A stretch of DNA of 64,000 nucleotides, taken from contig JAKJHU010000465.1 of assembly GCA_022316685.1 (NCBI GenBank), forward strand, positions 1-64,000, read 5' to 3'. Position 1 is the stretch's first letter, and each line of letters opens with the position of its first letter. Source of the DNA: Progne subis subis (Eukaryota > Chordata > Aves > Passeriformes > Hirundinidae). Shown in pieces: positions 54,097-64,000 of this stretch. The position numbers and the translations under genes are program-made. Under the pieces are notes generated by a model. The model was not told the DNA's origin, searched no databases, and worked only from the letters and a program-made list of their open reading frames with translations.

Positions 54097-55790
54097 CTAA
54101 GCCTGGTTATCCTTCTTTCCTTGAGCATATGCCTTAGAGGTTCCTTCAAGGGGGTCGGGCATGTCATCATCGTCATACCTGGCAGTTCGGCTACGGGCAA
54201 CTGGAGCCGCTTCCCTTTTGGTGAAACTCCCTCTTTGAGTCTTGACTTCCTTCAATTCACGCACCCGTTGTGCCAAGGCAGCCGTAGATTTTCCATCCCA
54301 TCTGTTCATATTTTCTCCGCAATCCCGCAGGAAGAACCACAGCTCAGCGCGTGGAGTGTACCCTCTCTCCCTACCCAGGGAGCATCTACGTTGGGTACCA
54401 GAACCTCTGATCTGTACTGCTGAGATTTGGAGAAGGTCTTCTCTAATCTCCTCCCTGAGTCTCTTATGATTCTTATCTATCTTATCCTCTAGTTTCTGTA
54501 GACGTGTTTCCACAGCTGCGATTCTGGCGTGTGTTGGGCCATGCACAGCATCTGCATATGCTCGGAGCTTCTTCGCTATATTAAGCACTGTCTCCTCCAT
54601 GTCTTCCCGCTTCATTACTGCTAAAGCAGAAGTGTATTCTAATGGCTTGAGTCGTATAAGTTTTCGCCACATCACAGATGTACATGATACTAAGTCTGGG
54701 TTCTTAGTGTTTATGTTATCTGAGAAAACCATCTCTGCCACTGCCATTTCTCTCAAGCGTTGAATCCCTTGTTCTATGGTCTTCCATGGGGTTTGCTGCA
54801 TATAGAGATCATCTGCACACAAGTATCTTTCTGCTACACTTCTTAGGACCTGTATCCAGAGACTGCAAGGACTAGCCTCTCTCATCATCTCCTGGTCGAT
54901 GACTGGATCATGTGGCAGGGATCTTAGATGCTTCGCTTCAGTGCCGTCTAGAATTGTAGCCTCACCTGCAGCATCCTAAAGACGGACTAACCAACTAATT
55001 ATAGGTTTATTAGGTTGTCGCTGGTAATCTTTTCTTAGGCCCTGAAGGTCCTTCAGGGAAAAGGAATCAATACTGGCTTCTGATCCTGTGCTAGAAGCTT
55101 TGGCTTCTGATTTTGGTGAAGGTCTTTCTCTTGGGTCATCATCGTCCACTGGTCAATCGGTTTTGTGTGTGTGCTTCTTTGTTGGAGCAACTGCCAGGGG
55201 CTTAGGCTTACTGTCTGGTTTAGCTGCTGACTCAGGCTCAGGTTCTAGTTTAGCTGCTGTCTTCATAACTGGGGTGTTGGCTGCAGCCTGAGTGACTGGG
55301 GTAGCTGTTGATTTGTATCCCTTCCCCCCTGCCTCTGTCTGCTGCCCTACAGTCTCTAGCAACGTGCGATAAGCATATGCCAGGGCCCAGCTTACTGCAG
55401 CGACCTTCTCCCCCTTAGAGCCATCATGGTACCTCTCTTTCAGGTATTTCCCCAGCTCCACTGGATTCTGAATTTGTTCCCATGGAAAATCCCAGACTAC
55501 AGGGTCAGAGAATTCTTTGAGGAGTTGGCTTATATCCTCTCATTTTCCACACCACTCAGGATTTCTTCTGCCTGGGTCAGGAGTTTTATCAGCCCTTTTA
55601 GAAATCTCAGCCCATATTCTAGAGAATCTGCAGACTGTATAGAGGAGGCTTACCAGATGACATACCAGAAAGATGGTCTCTTTAACACTCAGGGGAAACT
55701 CAGCATTCTTCATCAATGATTCAAATGATTCAGAGGAGAAGAAGGAAACAAAAGACTGCAACGCTTCATCTTCTGCTCTTCCTCCCACAA
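54097..55790 (-). pseudogene. gag: ERV-F gag, C-terminal 263 codons still open
   Basis: Frame 54,888-54,097 is open, with a heptad-rich helix at about residues 120-155 (ETRLQKLEDKIDKNHKRLRE), then RGYTPRAELWFFLRD, shared with ERV-A gag. Upstream frames 55,461-55,153 (Lys/Pro/Ala-rich) and 55,788-55,540 form the N-terminal part, separated by frameshifts. The leader 55,791-56,115 has no frame. Confidence 0.75.
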
Positions 55791-56115
55791 ACAGGGTGAA
55801 TAACTATAACTAAGACTTATACATACTAGGAAAAGAGCACCTTTATAAACTTCTTACAAATTATTATCATTAAACTAAGGCTAATAGCTACTCTAATCTG
55901 TGTCCTTTTACTGTAAAAACTGTGTATTAATGACAATATTGGGGCTATCTCTGGATATGCAAATAAACTTAAGGACTACAAAGGTGTTAAGACTTTAAAG
56001 AAGCCTAAGGATCTAAAACACATCAAGGCTCCCACCTCAAGAGACATGAGTTTAAGCAGCATAGTTATTGACTGCTAAATATTAATCAGCACAGGGTTTT
56101 TCTACTCTCTCTCAA

Positions 56116-56133
56116 GCCCCACGTTGGGCACCA
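56116..56133 (-). promoter_or_regulatory. ERV-F primer-binding site, Lys type
   Basis: TGGTGCCCAACGTGGGGC on minus, one base from the ERV-A PBS. Seven bases from the LTR. Confidence 0.85.
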
Positions 56134-56140
56134 AGAAGTT

Positions 56141-56524
56141 TGTGGTGGTTTCAGGCAGATTTTGGGAGAAATCCTCCCAAGGGGCCCCCCTCCCCTCCTC
56201 TAACTGGTTCGGGAAAAGACTTCCTCAGAGAGAAGTGGAAAAAACTTGTTTATTAAACAGGCAAAGCACTCCCAGCACAATACCCAATGACAAGAGCTTC
56301 GTGCCGCTTACGGAGGGATAACAAACTTAAAGAAAATCTCTCCTCTTGAAGATCGTCACTGTGCTCCACCGCTCCATCTCCGCTGGTGCTGGGAGAAAAG
56401 GAGATGTGCAGGGCTGGTCTTGGTGGGGTGGGTCCCCTGTGGAGGCCCCCGGTGCTTCCCCAGGTCCTTAGTCCGGAGAGGTTGGAACAATTCTGAGGAG
56501 AGGGCAAAAAAGCAAAAAAAAAAA

Positions 56525-56566
<42 letters not shown>

Positions 56567-56777
56567 TCAGCTATTCTACAGCGTCTAACTACGCTAGCAC
56601 TAAACTAACTAACTGCTGGGGAAAAAAAAAACAGAGCTTCTTTAGTCTTGCTGAGTTCTAACTCTCCTGCTTCAAGGTCACTCCGATGAGCAGAGTTTTC
56701 CTGGGGAAAAACAAACCGCGCTTGCCCTCCCCCCTGCACCCAACAGACGACTGGGGATACACAGTCACCCCAGGACA
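56141..56777 (-). repeat. ERV-F 5' LTR
   Basis: 637 bases, partner of 49,942-50,580. It includes a 36-A run at 56,528-56,563. Confidence 0.9.
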
Positions 56778-57440
56778 GCTGGTTAATGAGCGAGACACTT
56801 ATGCTCATTTAATGACCTCAGTGGGAATCCTTTACACCACTGATCCCCTCAGCTGCAGTAGAGAGAGTTGATGTTACACTCAGGAAATCTGACTTATGGC
56901 TCCTGACTTAGTGGAGCAATACAAAAAATGTATCTCATAAGACAACACAGATTTAAGTTAGACAAAATCCTTCCCTTGAAATCAAGGTCAGGTTTTGGTC
57001 CCTTTTGAGATAAAATGAGTGTTACCCTGGTTTTTCTGAGTTTTTTATTAGCCTTTTGAATTTCATAAATGGAGTCAGATCTTTTAGTTACTGTAGAATA
57101 TTAGAGCAGCTTTCTACCTTTTCCCACAGATGTAACATAAACAAAACCCTTTGTTTTTCATTCTCTGTCCTTTGTTTGAATATTTCTAACCTGAAAACAA
57201 TTGTAACTGACAATTAGTCTAGCCACTGAGGCTGAGGGGTAGAAACCCCAAAAAGCCAATCTTCTGCTAGACCCACAATTGTATAAAAAGTAAGAAATAA
57301 ACAAAGGGATCTCTTCTCTCGGCTCTCTTAGCTGTGAGCTGGATCGGAAGGACCTCTGCCTTGCGAAAAGCTCTTGTCTGCGTGTGACTGCTTTGTGTGT
57401 CTCAGTGACAAATGAGGGACTTTTTTTGTTTTGCAACAGC
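56778..57440 (+). repeat. Probable solo LTR fragment on the plus strand
   Basis: Has TATAAAAA at 57,282-57,289 and AATAAA at 57,296-57,301, with a U5-like tail ending TTTTGCAACA near 57,440. No partner lies in the window and no gene is seen. It does not resemble ERV-A or ERV-F LTRs. Confidence 0.5.
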
Positions 57441-57469
57441 TGAGTTGCCACAGCCTGCACTTTCGCTGA

Positions 57470-58080
57470 GCTTAAAGATCATCTCTTGAGCATGCCACTC
57501 ATGGGAGCCTAGCACATGAAAATTGTTATCAATGACTCAAAATCCAGGCAGGAATGAGTAAATAAAATTTAATTTGAAGCCATGAAAAGTCACAAAGCAA
57601 AGGAGGGATCAGCACTGGGAGCTTGATGGGACTCCTGCCCACCAGAGGCTCCACTCACAAAGTGGCATCTCTGCCTTTTATAGCTTGAGATTGCATCAGC
57701 CTCATTAATATTCATCAGCAGTCCTTATCTCTCCTCCTCATTGCTGGAGCCCTTCTCATCTCTTGATGCCTGCTGTGATGTTCCTCTGCCAGGTCTCCCA
57801 GCAACAAGTGCCCCCCAGCCCCTGCTGCCTCTTACAAGGGGCATCAAAACTGTACTGGCACAACAGAAATACACATCAAGAGAACTGTAAACCCCAACAA
57901 AACTTCTCCCCACCACACTCAACAACCCTTCCTCATTGGCATGAGCCAATCAGCACACCTTATTCATAACAAAGTTAAAATGATGCTCAGTGTTGCCAAG
58001 CTTTTGGGCCGTGTTCCTTTTAATCCCTGCCCGCTCTGTCTTTTGTCCCGTGCACCCAAACACAACACACACCCACCCAC
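57470..58080 (-). repeat. LTR-like repeat in the P2 right arm
   Basis: On minus, TATAAAAGGCAG at about 57,671-57,682 and a short AT-rich tail before 57,570. The part 57,693-58,080 is mirrored at 49,550-49,940, where the ERV-F LTR cuts it off. Confidence 0.5.
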
Positions 58081-59429
58081 ACCTCCCTAGAGAGTTCTTA
58101 GTCCATTGCTGGTTTGGTTGCCTGGATTTTGTTTGCTTTGGTTGTTGCTGGTTTTCCCTTGTTGTGCCTTAGCTGTCCTGTAGGCACTAGAGTGAATCGT
58201 GCCAACCAAGTTGTTGTGCTTTGTGGCTAAATCTTAAACCTGACTTTTGCTCATGCCCCTGGCACTGATTTTGAAGCAATCTCAAAGACTGTCACTGATG
58301 ACAGCAGCACCATGTCCTGCATCACCGAGGGCCCTGACAGCGCCCGTGTCAGCAAGGGCCACAGCCGGCACCCAACAAGAGAGGGACAGGCTGGAAGCGG
58401 CACGGAGCAGCCCCGCACTTGTGGCCTTGTAGCCCCTGCCGTGCCCAGAGCCCTGGGAGGCTTTGGCCACGGTGCCAGCCGACAGCCCCAGCCCCGGCCT
58501 GCAGAGCCTTGGGGCTGCAGCCCGGGCTGTTCGGGGCACGGGGAATTGGCCGGCCGGCCGTGCCAGGGCCTTGTGGGCAGCGGCTCCGTGTCCCACGGGA
58601 GGCCGGGGACGAGGGGTGTCCCTCAGGGCTCTGCCTGGGCCCCGGGGCTGGGCACTGCCTGCCTCAGGGACACCCAGGGGCACCCAGCGCAGCCTGGGCG
58701 CCTTTGCAGGGCACGGGGAGCTGAGCGGGGCAGGGGCACCACGGAAACACCGAGGGCCTGCCCGGGGCACAGCCGGGGGAAAGCCGCGCTGGAAAGCCGC
58801 CAGAGGCTGCTCAGAGCTGGCCCGGGCACTTGGGCACCTGCCAGACACAGCCCGGCTCTGAGCTGACACCGAGCCAGATACAGGAGAAATGACAGCACGT
58901 TTCTCTAGACACACACCATTATTGTGGAGATTCTCAGTTTCTGGCTTTTTATGAGGGAAGATTTTCAGTCTTCATTTTACTTTATTTTTTACCCTTCAGA
59001 AAGAATTCCATTGTATTTTGTTATGTGTGAGGAGGGTTGGGCTGGGAAAGGTTAGGTGTAAAGGAGTTTTTAATTCAATATGTTTTCAAAAATGAGATGC
59101 GACAAGTCCACATTGACTCCAACAGCAGTGTCTGGTTCCAGACTGCTCTGCTTTTCACAGTGACATCTCAGTTCTTTCAAATCCAGCAGTTCAAAAGCCC
59201 TTGAACACATGGAAAAGCTGGGAATCAGGTTATAGCCCTTGGAGGGTTTGCTCTGTCCATACATTCCACATCTCCCCTGGTGTCCGTTCAGCCTCTCCAC
59301 TGCTGTCCTACGTGCACATTGCTGTATCCAGAGTTCAGTACGTGCTTTTATAGATAGAGAGATACATGTGATTATTATTATCATCACTCCAGAGTTTCCT
59401 CTTTTAAATCATCTCTCAAACTGAGGCAG
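58081..59429. other. P2 right arm, inner part, no supported gene
   Basis: Mirror of 48,206-49,550. GC-rich at 58,290-58,880, AT-rich at 58,900-59,430. Open frames on both strands match the mirror copy but show no known domain. Confidence 0.5.
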
Positions 59430-59674
59430 CCTAGAAGTGCTTGGAATGTGGAATGAGCTCCAGCCTGAGCTCCCACCTGATCCTGCACCAGGAGATCCAA
59501 ACTAAGGGACATCGCTGCTGGTGCTTGGAATGTGGGAAGAGCTTCAGCAAGAACTCGCAGCGCATCAAGGACCACAGGATCAAGAGCGGGGAGAGGCCCT
59601 GCGAGCGTGGGCAGTGTGGGAAGGGCTTCTCCCAGAGCTCTCACTCGACCCGACACCAACGGAGGCACCGCTAA
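59430..59674 (+). pseudogene. Zinc-finger fragment, right, frame kept
   Basis: About three fingers: a degenerate first (CLECGMSSSLSSHLILHQ, lacking the final His spacing), [20 protein letters not shown], and CERGQCGKGFSQSSHSTRH, ending QRRHR and stop. No start exon. The sequence before 59,430 is unrelated AT-rich DNA. AATAAA at 59,886-59,891 could end a transcript. Confidence 0.8.
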
Positions 59675-59885
59675 GGGAAGCACTGCGAGTGCCCCGAGAG
59701 CGGGAAGAGCTTCGTGCACTGCTCCAGCTCCATCCCCCGTGGGAGGATCGGCCTTGGATGATCCCCAGTGACCCCCGGTGGGCAGAGCCCTGCTGATCCG
59801 TGCTCCTGCTGATCCCCGCTGGCTGTGGGGAAGGTGTTGGAGACATTTCTTGCCCTTCTCCCCGTGCTGCTGTGATTTGGTTGGT

Positions 59886-59891
59886 AATAAA
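59886..59891 (+). terminator. Poly(A) signal of the right zinc-finger fragment
   Basis: AATAAA about 210 bases past the fragment's stop and 300 bases before MHC exon 2. Conserved in the left P2 arm. Confidence 0.6.
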
Positions 59892-60187
59892 TTCCCTCCC
59901 TGTGCCCAGGCTGGCTCTGTTGTGGCCGCGCCGCTGCTCGGGGCGGGATCTGTCCCGATCCTTCTCTCCACTGCCGAGCCTCTCCTCAGCCCACCAGAGA
60001 AGGCACTAAAAGAATTGAGCCCATCAGAGCGCAGGGCGCTGAGGACTCCCCAGGTGCCAGCCAGCCCCACAGCGCCCCGAGCTCCTCAGCCGGACTCCCC
60101 TGGGGCTGCGGAGTCGGGGCTGCCCCGGAGCTCTTGGCTGCTCTGGGCTGCTGCGGGCACCCCCGCACCTGTGTCCTGCACACACAG

Positions 60188-61967
60188 GGCTGTTCCAGGA
60201 GATGCTGAAGTGCGGCTGGCACTGCATGAACGGCACCGAGCGGGGGAGGTTCGTGGCCAGGAACAGCGACAGCCGGGAGCAGCTCCTGCCCTCGGGCAGC
60301 GATGTGGGGCTGTAGGTGGGGAACACCTCCTGTGGGGAGAAGTTGCCAGGTCCTGGAACAGCGACCCGCAATGCAGGGAGTACAGACGGGCTGCGGCGGA
60401 CAGGCACTGCCGGCACAACTACGAGTTGTCCAGCCCGTTCCTCGTGGAGCGCGGAGGTGAGCGTGGGGCAGAGCGTGTCCCGTGGGGCCCTGCCCTGGCA
60501 ATGACCCTGGAGCGCCTCAAAACCTGCCTGGGAATCCGCCCAGAGCCCTCAGCCCTCCTTGTGTCCATGCCCGGGGCCTCCTGCCCCTCTCCGAGACACC
60601 CGTGGCTCTCCCAGTCCATCCCAGTCCGTCCCAGTCTCTCCCAGTTCTCCCCCGCGTGTCCATCCCGGCCGTGCGTGGAGCTGACGCCGCTCAGCCAATG
60701 AGAGCGCGTGTCTGTGATGACTCATCTGTTGCCAGGCAGACCCGCAGCGCCGAGTGCCCCGCGCTCCATTCGGCCTCCCAGTGCCGCGCGCTTCATTCCC
60801 AGTTCCTCCCAGTCCCTCCCACTTCCTCTCAGTCCAGTCCCAGTCCATTCCCAGTCTCTCTCAATGCCACACCACCCCTCCCCTTTCTCTCCCAGTGACC
60901 CCCAGCGTTTCCATCTCGCTGCTGCCCTCCAGCTCCCAGCCCGGCCCCGGCCGCCTGCTCTGCTCCGGGATGGATTTCTGCCCTGCCCACATCCAGCTGA
61001 GCTGCTTCCAGGGCCAGCAGGAGCTCTCGGGGCACGGGGTGGCACCGCCGTGGTCCCCAGCGGGGACTGGAGCCAGCAGCTCCTGGTGCTGCTGGAAACC
61101 TCCCCGCGGCGCGGGGTCACCTCCAGCTGCCAGGTGGAGCACGTCAGCCTGGAGCAGCCCCTGAGCCGGCACTGGGGCACGGGGGAGGCACTGGGGGGGA
61201 ACTGGGGGAGGCACTGGGATGTGCTGGGAGCAACCGGGAGGGATTGGAGTCAGCCTGATTGAAACTGGGAGAGGACTCGGGTGTCTGGAAGGGCTGAGAA
61301 AGAGTTTGGAGTATGCTGGGTAGGGTGTGATGGAGTTCTGGGGGTGCTGGTGGGCACTGGAAAGGAGTTTGGGGGTGCTGGGTGTAACTGTGAGGGATTG
61401 GAGTGAGCATGGAGGGCCTGGAAGGAGAGCTGGGATTGGAAAGCAGGGATTGGGATGAGGTTGGTTGTGCTGGGAAGAGACCGGGAGGGCCCTTGGTGAG
61501 TCCTGGTGGGGCTGGGAAGGGACTGGGAGAGGGTTTGGGGGTCCTGGGGAGGTGGGGGGCAATTGAGGAGGTTGTGGGATCCTGAGAGGGACGGGAGAGG
61601 CTTTGGTGGGTCCTGGGGAGGCCGCAAAGGGATTGGGAGGAGGTTTCAGGGGGTCCTCGGTGGGCTCAGGGAGACTGGGAGGGAGCTTGGAGGGGCTTGG
61701 GGTGTCTGTGAAAGCTTTTGGGGGGCCCTGAGCCCTGCAGACCCCGCAGAGATGCTGCCGGATGCCGCCATCAGCAAGATGCTGATAGGGATCAGGGGCT
61801 TTGTGTTGGGCTTTGTCTTCCTGGTGCTGGGGCTCAGCTTCTACCTGTGCAAGAAGGTGAGGGGGGGGTCCCGGGGGTCGTGTCCCCCCTCCCCCAGAGC
61901 GTGTGTGCTCCCCCCAGGGCCCCCCAGCCCGGTGTCACCCCCTTTTCTCTGCCCACAGAGCTCCTGA
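60188..61967 (+). pseudogene. MHC class II beta chain pseudogene, right copy
   Basis: Exon 2 60,188-60,456 (acceptor CACACAG, donor GTGAGC), exon 3 about 60,896-61,177, exon 4 61,750-61,856 (acceptor CCCGCAG, donor GTGAGG) and last exon 61,959-61,967 (SS and stop). Beta-1 and beta-2 each contain the same frameshift as the left copy: near 60,340-60,350 and near 61,035-61,045. It also has TAG (60,316-60,318) where the left copy has Tyr (SDVGLY). Exon 4 encodes MLIGIRGFVLGFVFLVLGLS and CKK. No signal-peptide exon is found upstream; the zinc-finger fragment lies there instead. It could not give a normal beta chain. Confidence 0.88.
61178..61749 (+). other. MHC IIB intron 3, right, with degenerate repeats
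   Basis: Purine-rich imperfect repeats on CTGGGA/GGGATTGGGA units, mirror of 46,010-46,460 but longer by about 120 bases. No gene. Confidence 0.6.
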
Positions 61968-62480
61968 GCTGATGGTGGTCGCAGCCCCTCCCCATGGCCT
62001 CGGGCCTGGCCGGGACCCCCTGCTCCGTCCCCAAGATGATTTTGGGGGGATCGTGTGTCCCCCCAGCCCTGCTGTCACTCTGTCCCCACCCGGCTGCTCC
62101 CAGTGTTCCCAACAAAGCTTCCCAGTTCACCCCAGTCCTGTTGACTGGGGACAGTGGAGAGGGACTTGGGGGGACCCTGCGGGGGGACCATGATTGGGGA
62201 GGGGACAGAACGGGCCCCAGGATGGATTGGGAATGGGGACCCCCGTGTGTCCCCCGTGTCACCCTGCTCTGGGGACTCCTTGGGAGGCACCTGAACCCCA
62301 GCACAGCACCCAGCCAACACCAAAAGGCACCTGGGCGCCCTGAAGCTGCCAGGGGAATTTGGGGAGGGGGCGCAGGGGGGGTGCCCAAGCCAGGCCCGGA
62401 GTCCAGCGCTGCTCCAGCACCATCCTGGGGATTAGAAAGGAGGAGGAGTGGGACCCTTCCCAAAGCAATTTGGGGGTTCT
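61968..62480 (+). other. MHC IIB 3' flank, right
   Basis: Mirror of 45,278-45,794. GC-rich, no supported gene. Confidence 0.5.
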
Positions 62481-63849
62481 AGCCCCCTCTTCTTCCCTGC
62501 TCTTCCACCCCTTCCCCTCTGCTCCCCAATCCACCAGCCCTGTCCATCATGCTTGGTTTTGGAGGTTCCAGGCCCCTCCTGCTCAGTCTGAGGTCCCATC
62601 CCCCTTTCCCTCAATTCAGGCACCTCCTGACAGCTTTTGCCCGGGAGGAGTCCCTGAGTTTGGGATTTCTGGGGTGCACTTCTGGAGGGGGACAGCTCTG
62701 CTTGGCTTTCCCCTCCTGTTGTGGCCTCTCAGCTGCCCCCAATACCCTGGGGCTGCTGGGATTTCCCTCCTGGGGACAAGGACCTTCATTCCCTTCCAGG
62801 AGCCCAATGCCCACCTGGGGGTCCAGCTCAGGGGGTCCTTGAGCAGCTGCCCCACAACCTCTGCCAGGGTCTCCCAGCTTTGGGCTCCCCAAAGCCCTCA
62901 GCAAGCCCCAAGTCCCTCCCAGGAACCCTCAACTCCCTCAAACCCAGCATCCCCCACAGCCCCTGCAAGTTCCCCCCATGGCACCGGCCATGGCCATGTC
63001 CCCACAGGTCACTGGCCATGTCCCACCATGTCCTCACCCATGGCTGTCTCCCCACCACAAATCCATCCCTGTCATTGTCCCCCACATCTCCAGCTGTGGC
63101 CATTTCCCCTCATGTCCCCATGAATGGCCACATCCCTGGCCATGTCCATGTGTCCCCATGTCACTCTCCATGTCTATGTCCCACCACGTCTATGTCCCCC
63201 ATGTCCTCACCCATGTCCCAGTTCAACGTCTTTATTTTTACCACAATGTTGGACATTTAAAGTGAGGAAGAGAAATGAAAAACAAATCAAGGTCAAACAA
63301 AAAGGTTTGTTGTGACTGTGCCACCTCAAGATCCATGTGTTTGGCTGGGAGGGAAGAACCTTTTTTGGAGGGGTTTCCACCCCACTGTCTCCAAAATCTT
63401 GGTTCCTGCACTTGATCTTCACTATTTGGCTGTGCAAGACACACTTGGGCAATAGGAAATCAAAATCGTGGAATCCCTGAGATTGGAAAAGACCTCCAAG
63501 ACCATCCAGTATTCCTTGATGCTACCAGATGATAGGATTGAATGGAAAAGATTTTCTGGGGCTGAAAGTCAACAAATCCGTTCTGCCCAAGGAATTCCCA
63601 ATGTCAGTCTGTGTCCCAATGGATGTTCCTGCACCTGCAGGATTGATCCAGGTGCCCACGGGGAGCCAGGAAAATGTGGAGCATCCCAGCCAGGTGTCTT
63701 CCCAACACGGATCACCAGGACCACGGATCAGCAGGGCTCTGCCCAACGGGGGTCACTGGGGATCATCCAAGGCCGATCCTCCCACGGGGGATGGAGCTGG
63801 AGCAGCGCACGAAGCTCTTCCCGCTCTCGGGGCACTCGCAGCACTTCCC
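62460..63849. repeat. R1 spacer copy 3 with CATGTCCC minisatellite
   Basis: Same orientation as copy 1. Minisatellite at 62,965-63,215. TTTATT at 63,231-63,236 is the minus-strand poly(A) signal of the zinc-finger gene starting at 63,850. Confidence 0.8.

Positions 63850-64000
<151 letters not shown>

Larger units (their letters stand above)
49942..56777 (-). mobile_element. ERV-F: ERV-L-type provirus, hypermutated, in the P2 centre
   Basis: Complete from LTR to LTR: 5' LTR 56,777-56,141, PBS 56,133-56,116, gag, protease, RT, RNase H, integrase and 3' LTR 50,580-49,942, all on minus. Same gene order as ERV-A, and no env. Internal sequence is related to ERV-A but changed in a strongly biased way. 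Flanks at 49,935-49,941 and 56,778-56,784 do not match, so a clean target duplication is lacking. Confidence 0.9.

Noticed and set aside
59680..60187. MHC IIB signal-peptide exon
   Set aside because: No Met followed by a hydrophobic run with a suitable donor is seen here or in the left copy.

Overview
The window looks like avian nuclear DNA, most likely from a songbird. It carries MHC class II beta exons, a GC-rich C2H2 zinc-finger gene family without a KRAB box, and several kinds of endogenous retrovirus (ERV): ERV-L-like and gammaretrovirus-like, with primer-binding sites resembling tRNA-Lys, tRNA-Trp and tRNA-Pro. There are no operons, ribosomal RNAs or tRNAs. The species and chromosome (autosomal MHC or W) cannot be told from the sequence alone. 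Names such as ERV-A to ERV-F are labels for this report only.

Layout. 1-6,323: ERV-A, an ERV-L-type provirus on the minus strand, inserted into an older gammaretroviral remnant, ERV-B (6,324-10,236). 10,240-11,223: a GC-rich leader and an unrelated LTR. 11,224-18,260: ERV-C, an internally deleted gammaretroviral provirus (minus strand, Trp-type PBS). 18,264-45,277: a large palindrome, P1. Each arm holds a zinc-finger gene (19,601-20,620 minus; 43,072-43,923 plus), an old complete gammaretroviral provirus ERV-D (21,453-28,468; mirrored 33,896-42,237), and a CpG-rich promoter-like block beside the centre. The unpaired centre (29,227-33,134) holds ERV-E, a close relative of ERV-B. 43,773-64,000: a second palindrome, P2, partly overlapping P1. 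Each arm holds a zinc-finger gene end, a minisatellite-bearing spacer, a broken MHC class II beta gene and a zinc-finger fragment. Its unpaired centre (49,942-57,692) holds ERV-F, a second ERV-L-type provirus, plus LTR fragments.

How it fits together. The repeating unit is zinc finger - spacer - MHC IIB, laid out in alternating orientation. ERV-D lies in both P1 arms, so it is older than the duplication. The zinc-finger genes read outward from paired CpG blocks at the P1 centre, so the P1 centre may be a divergent promoter pair. The two MHC IIB copies share at least two frameshifts and lack a recognisable first exon, so they are pseudogenes copied after being broken. ERV-F shows a strand-biased G-to-A excess in GG context compared with ERV-A, as expected of APOBEC-type editing, interrupted by two tracts nearly identical to ERV-A. 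An alternative for the whole arrangement is assembly error in a repeat-rich region, which long reads would settle.
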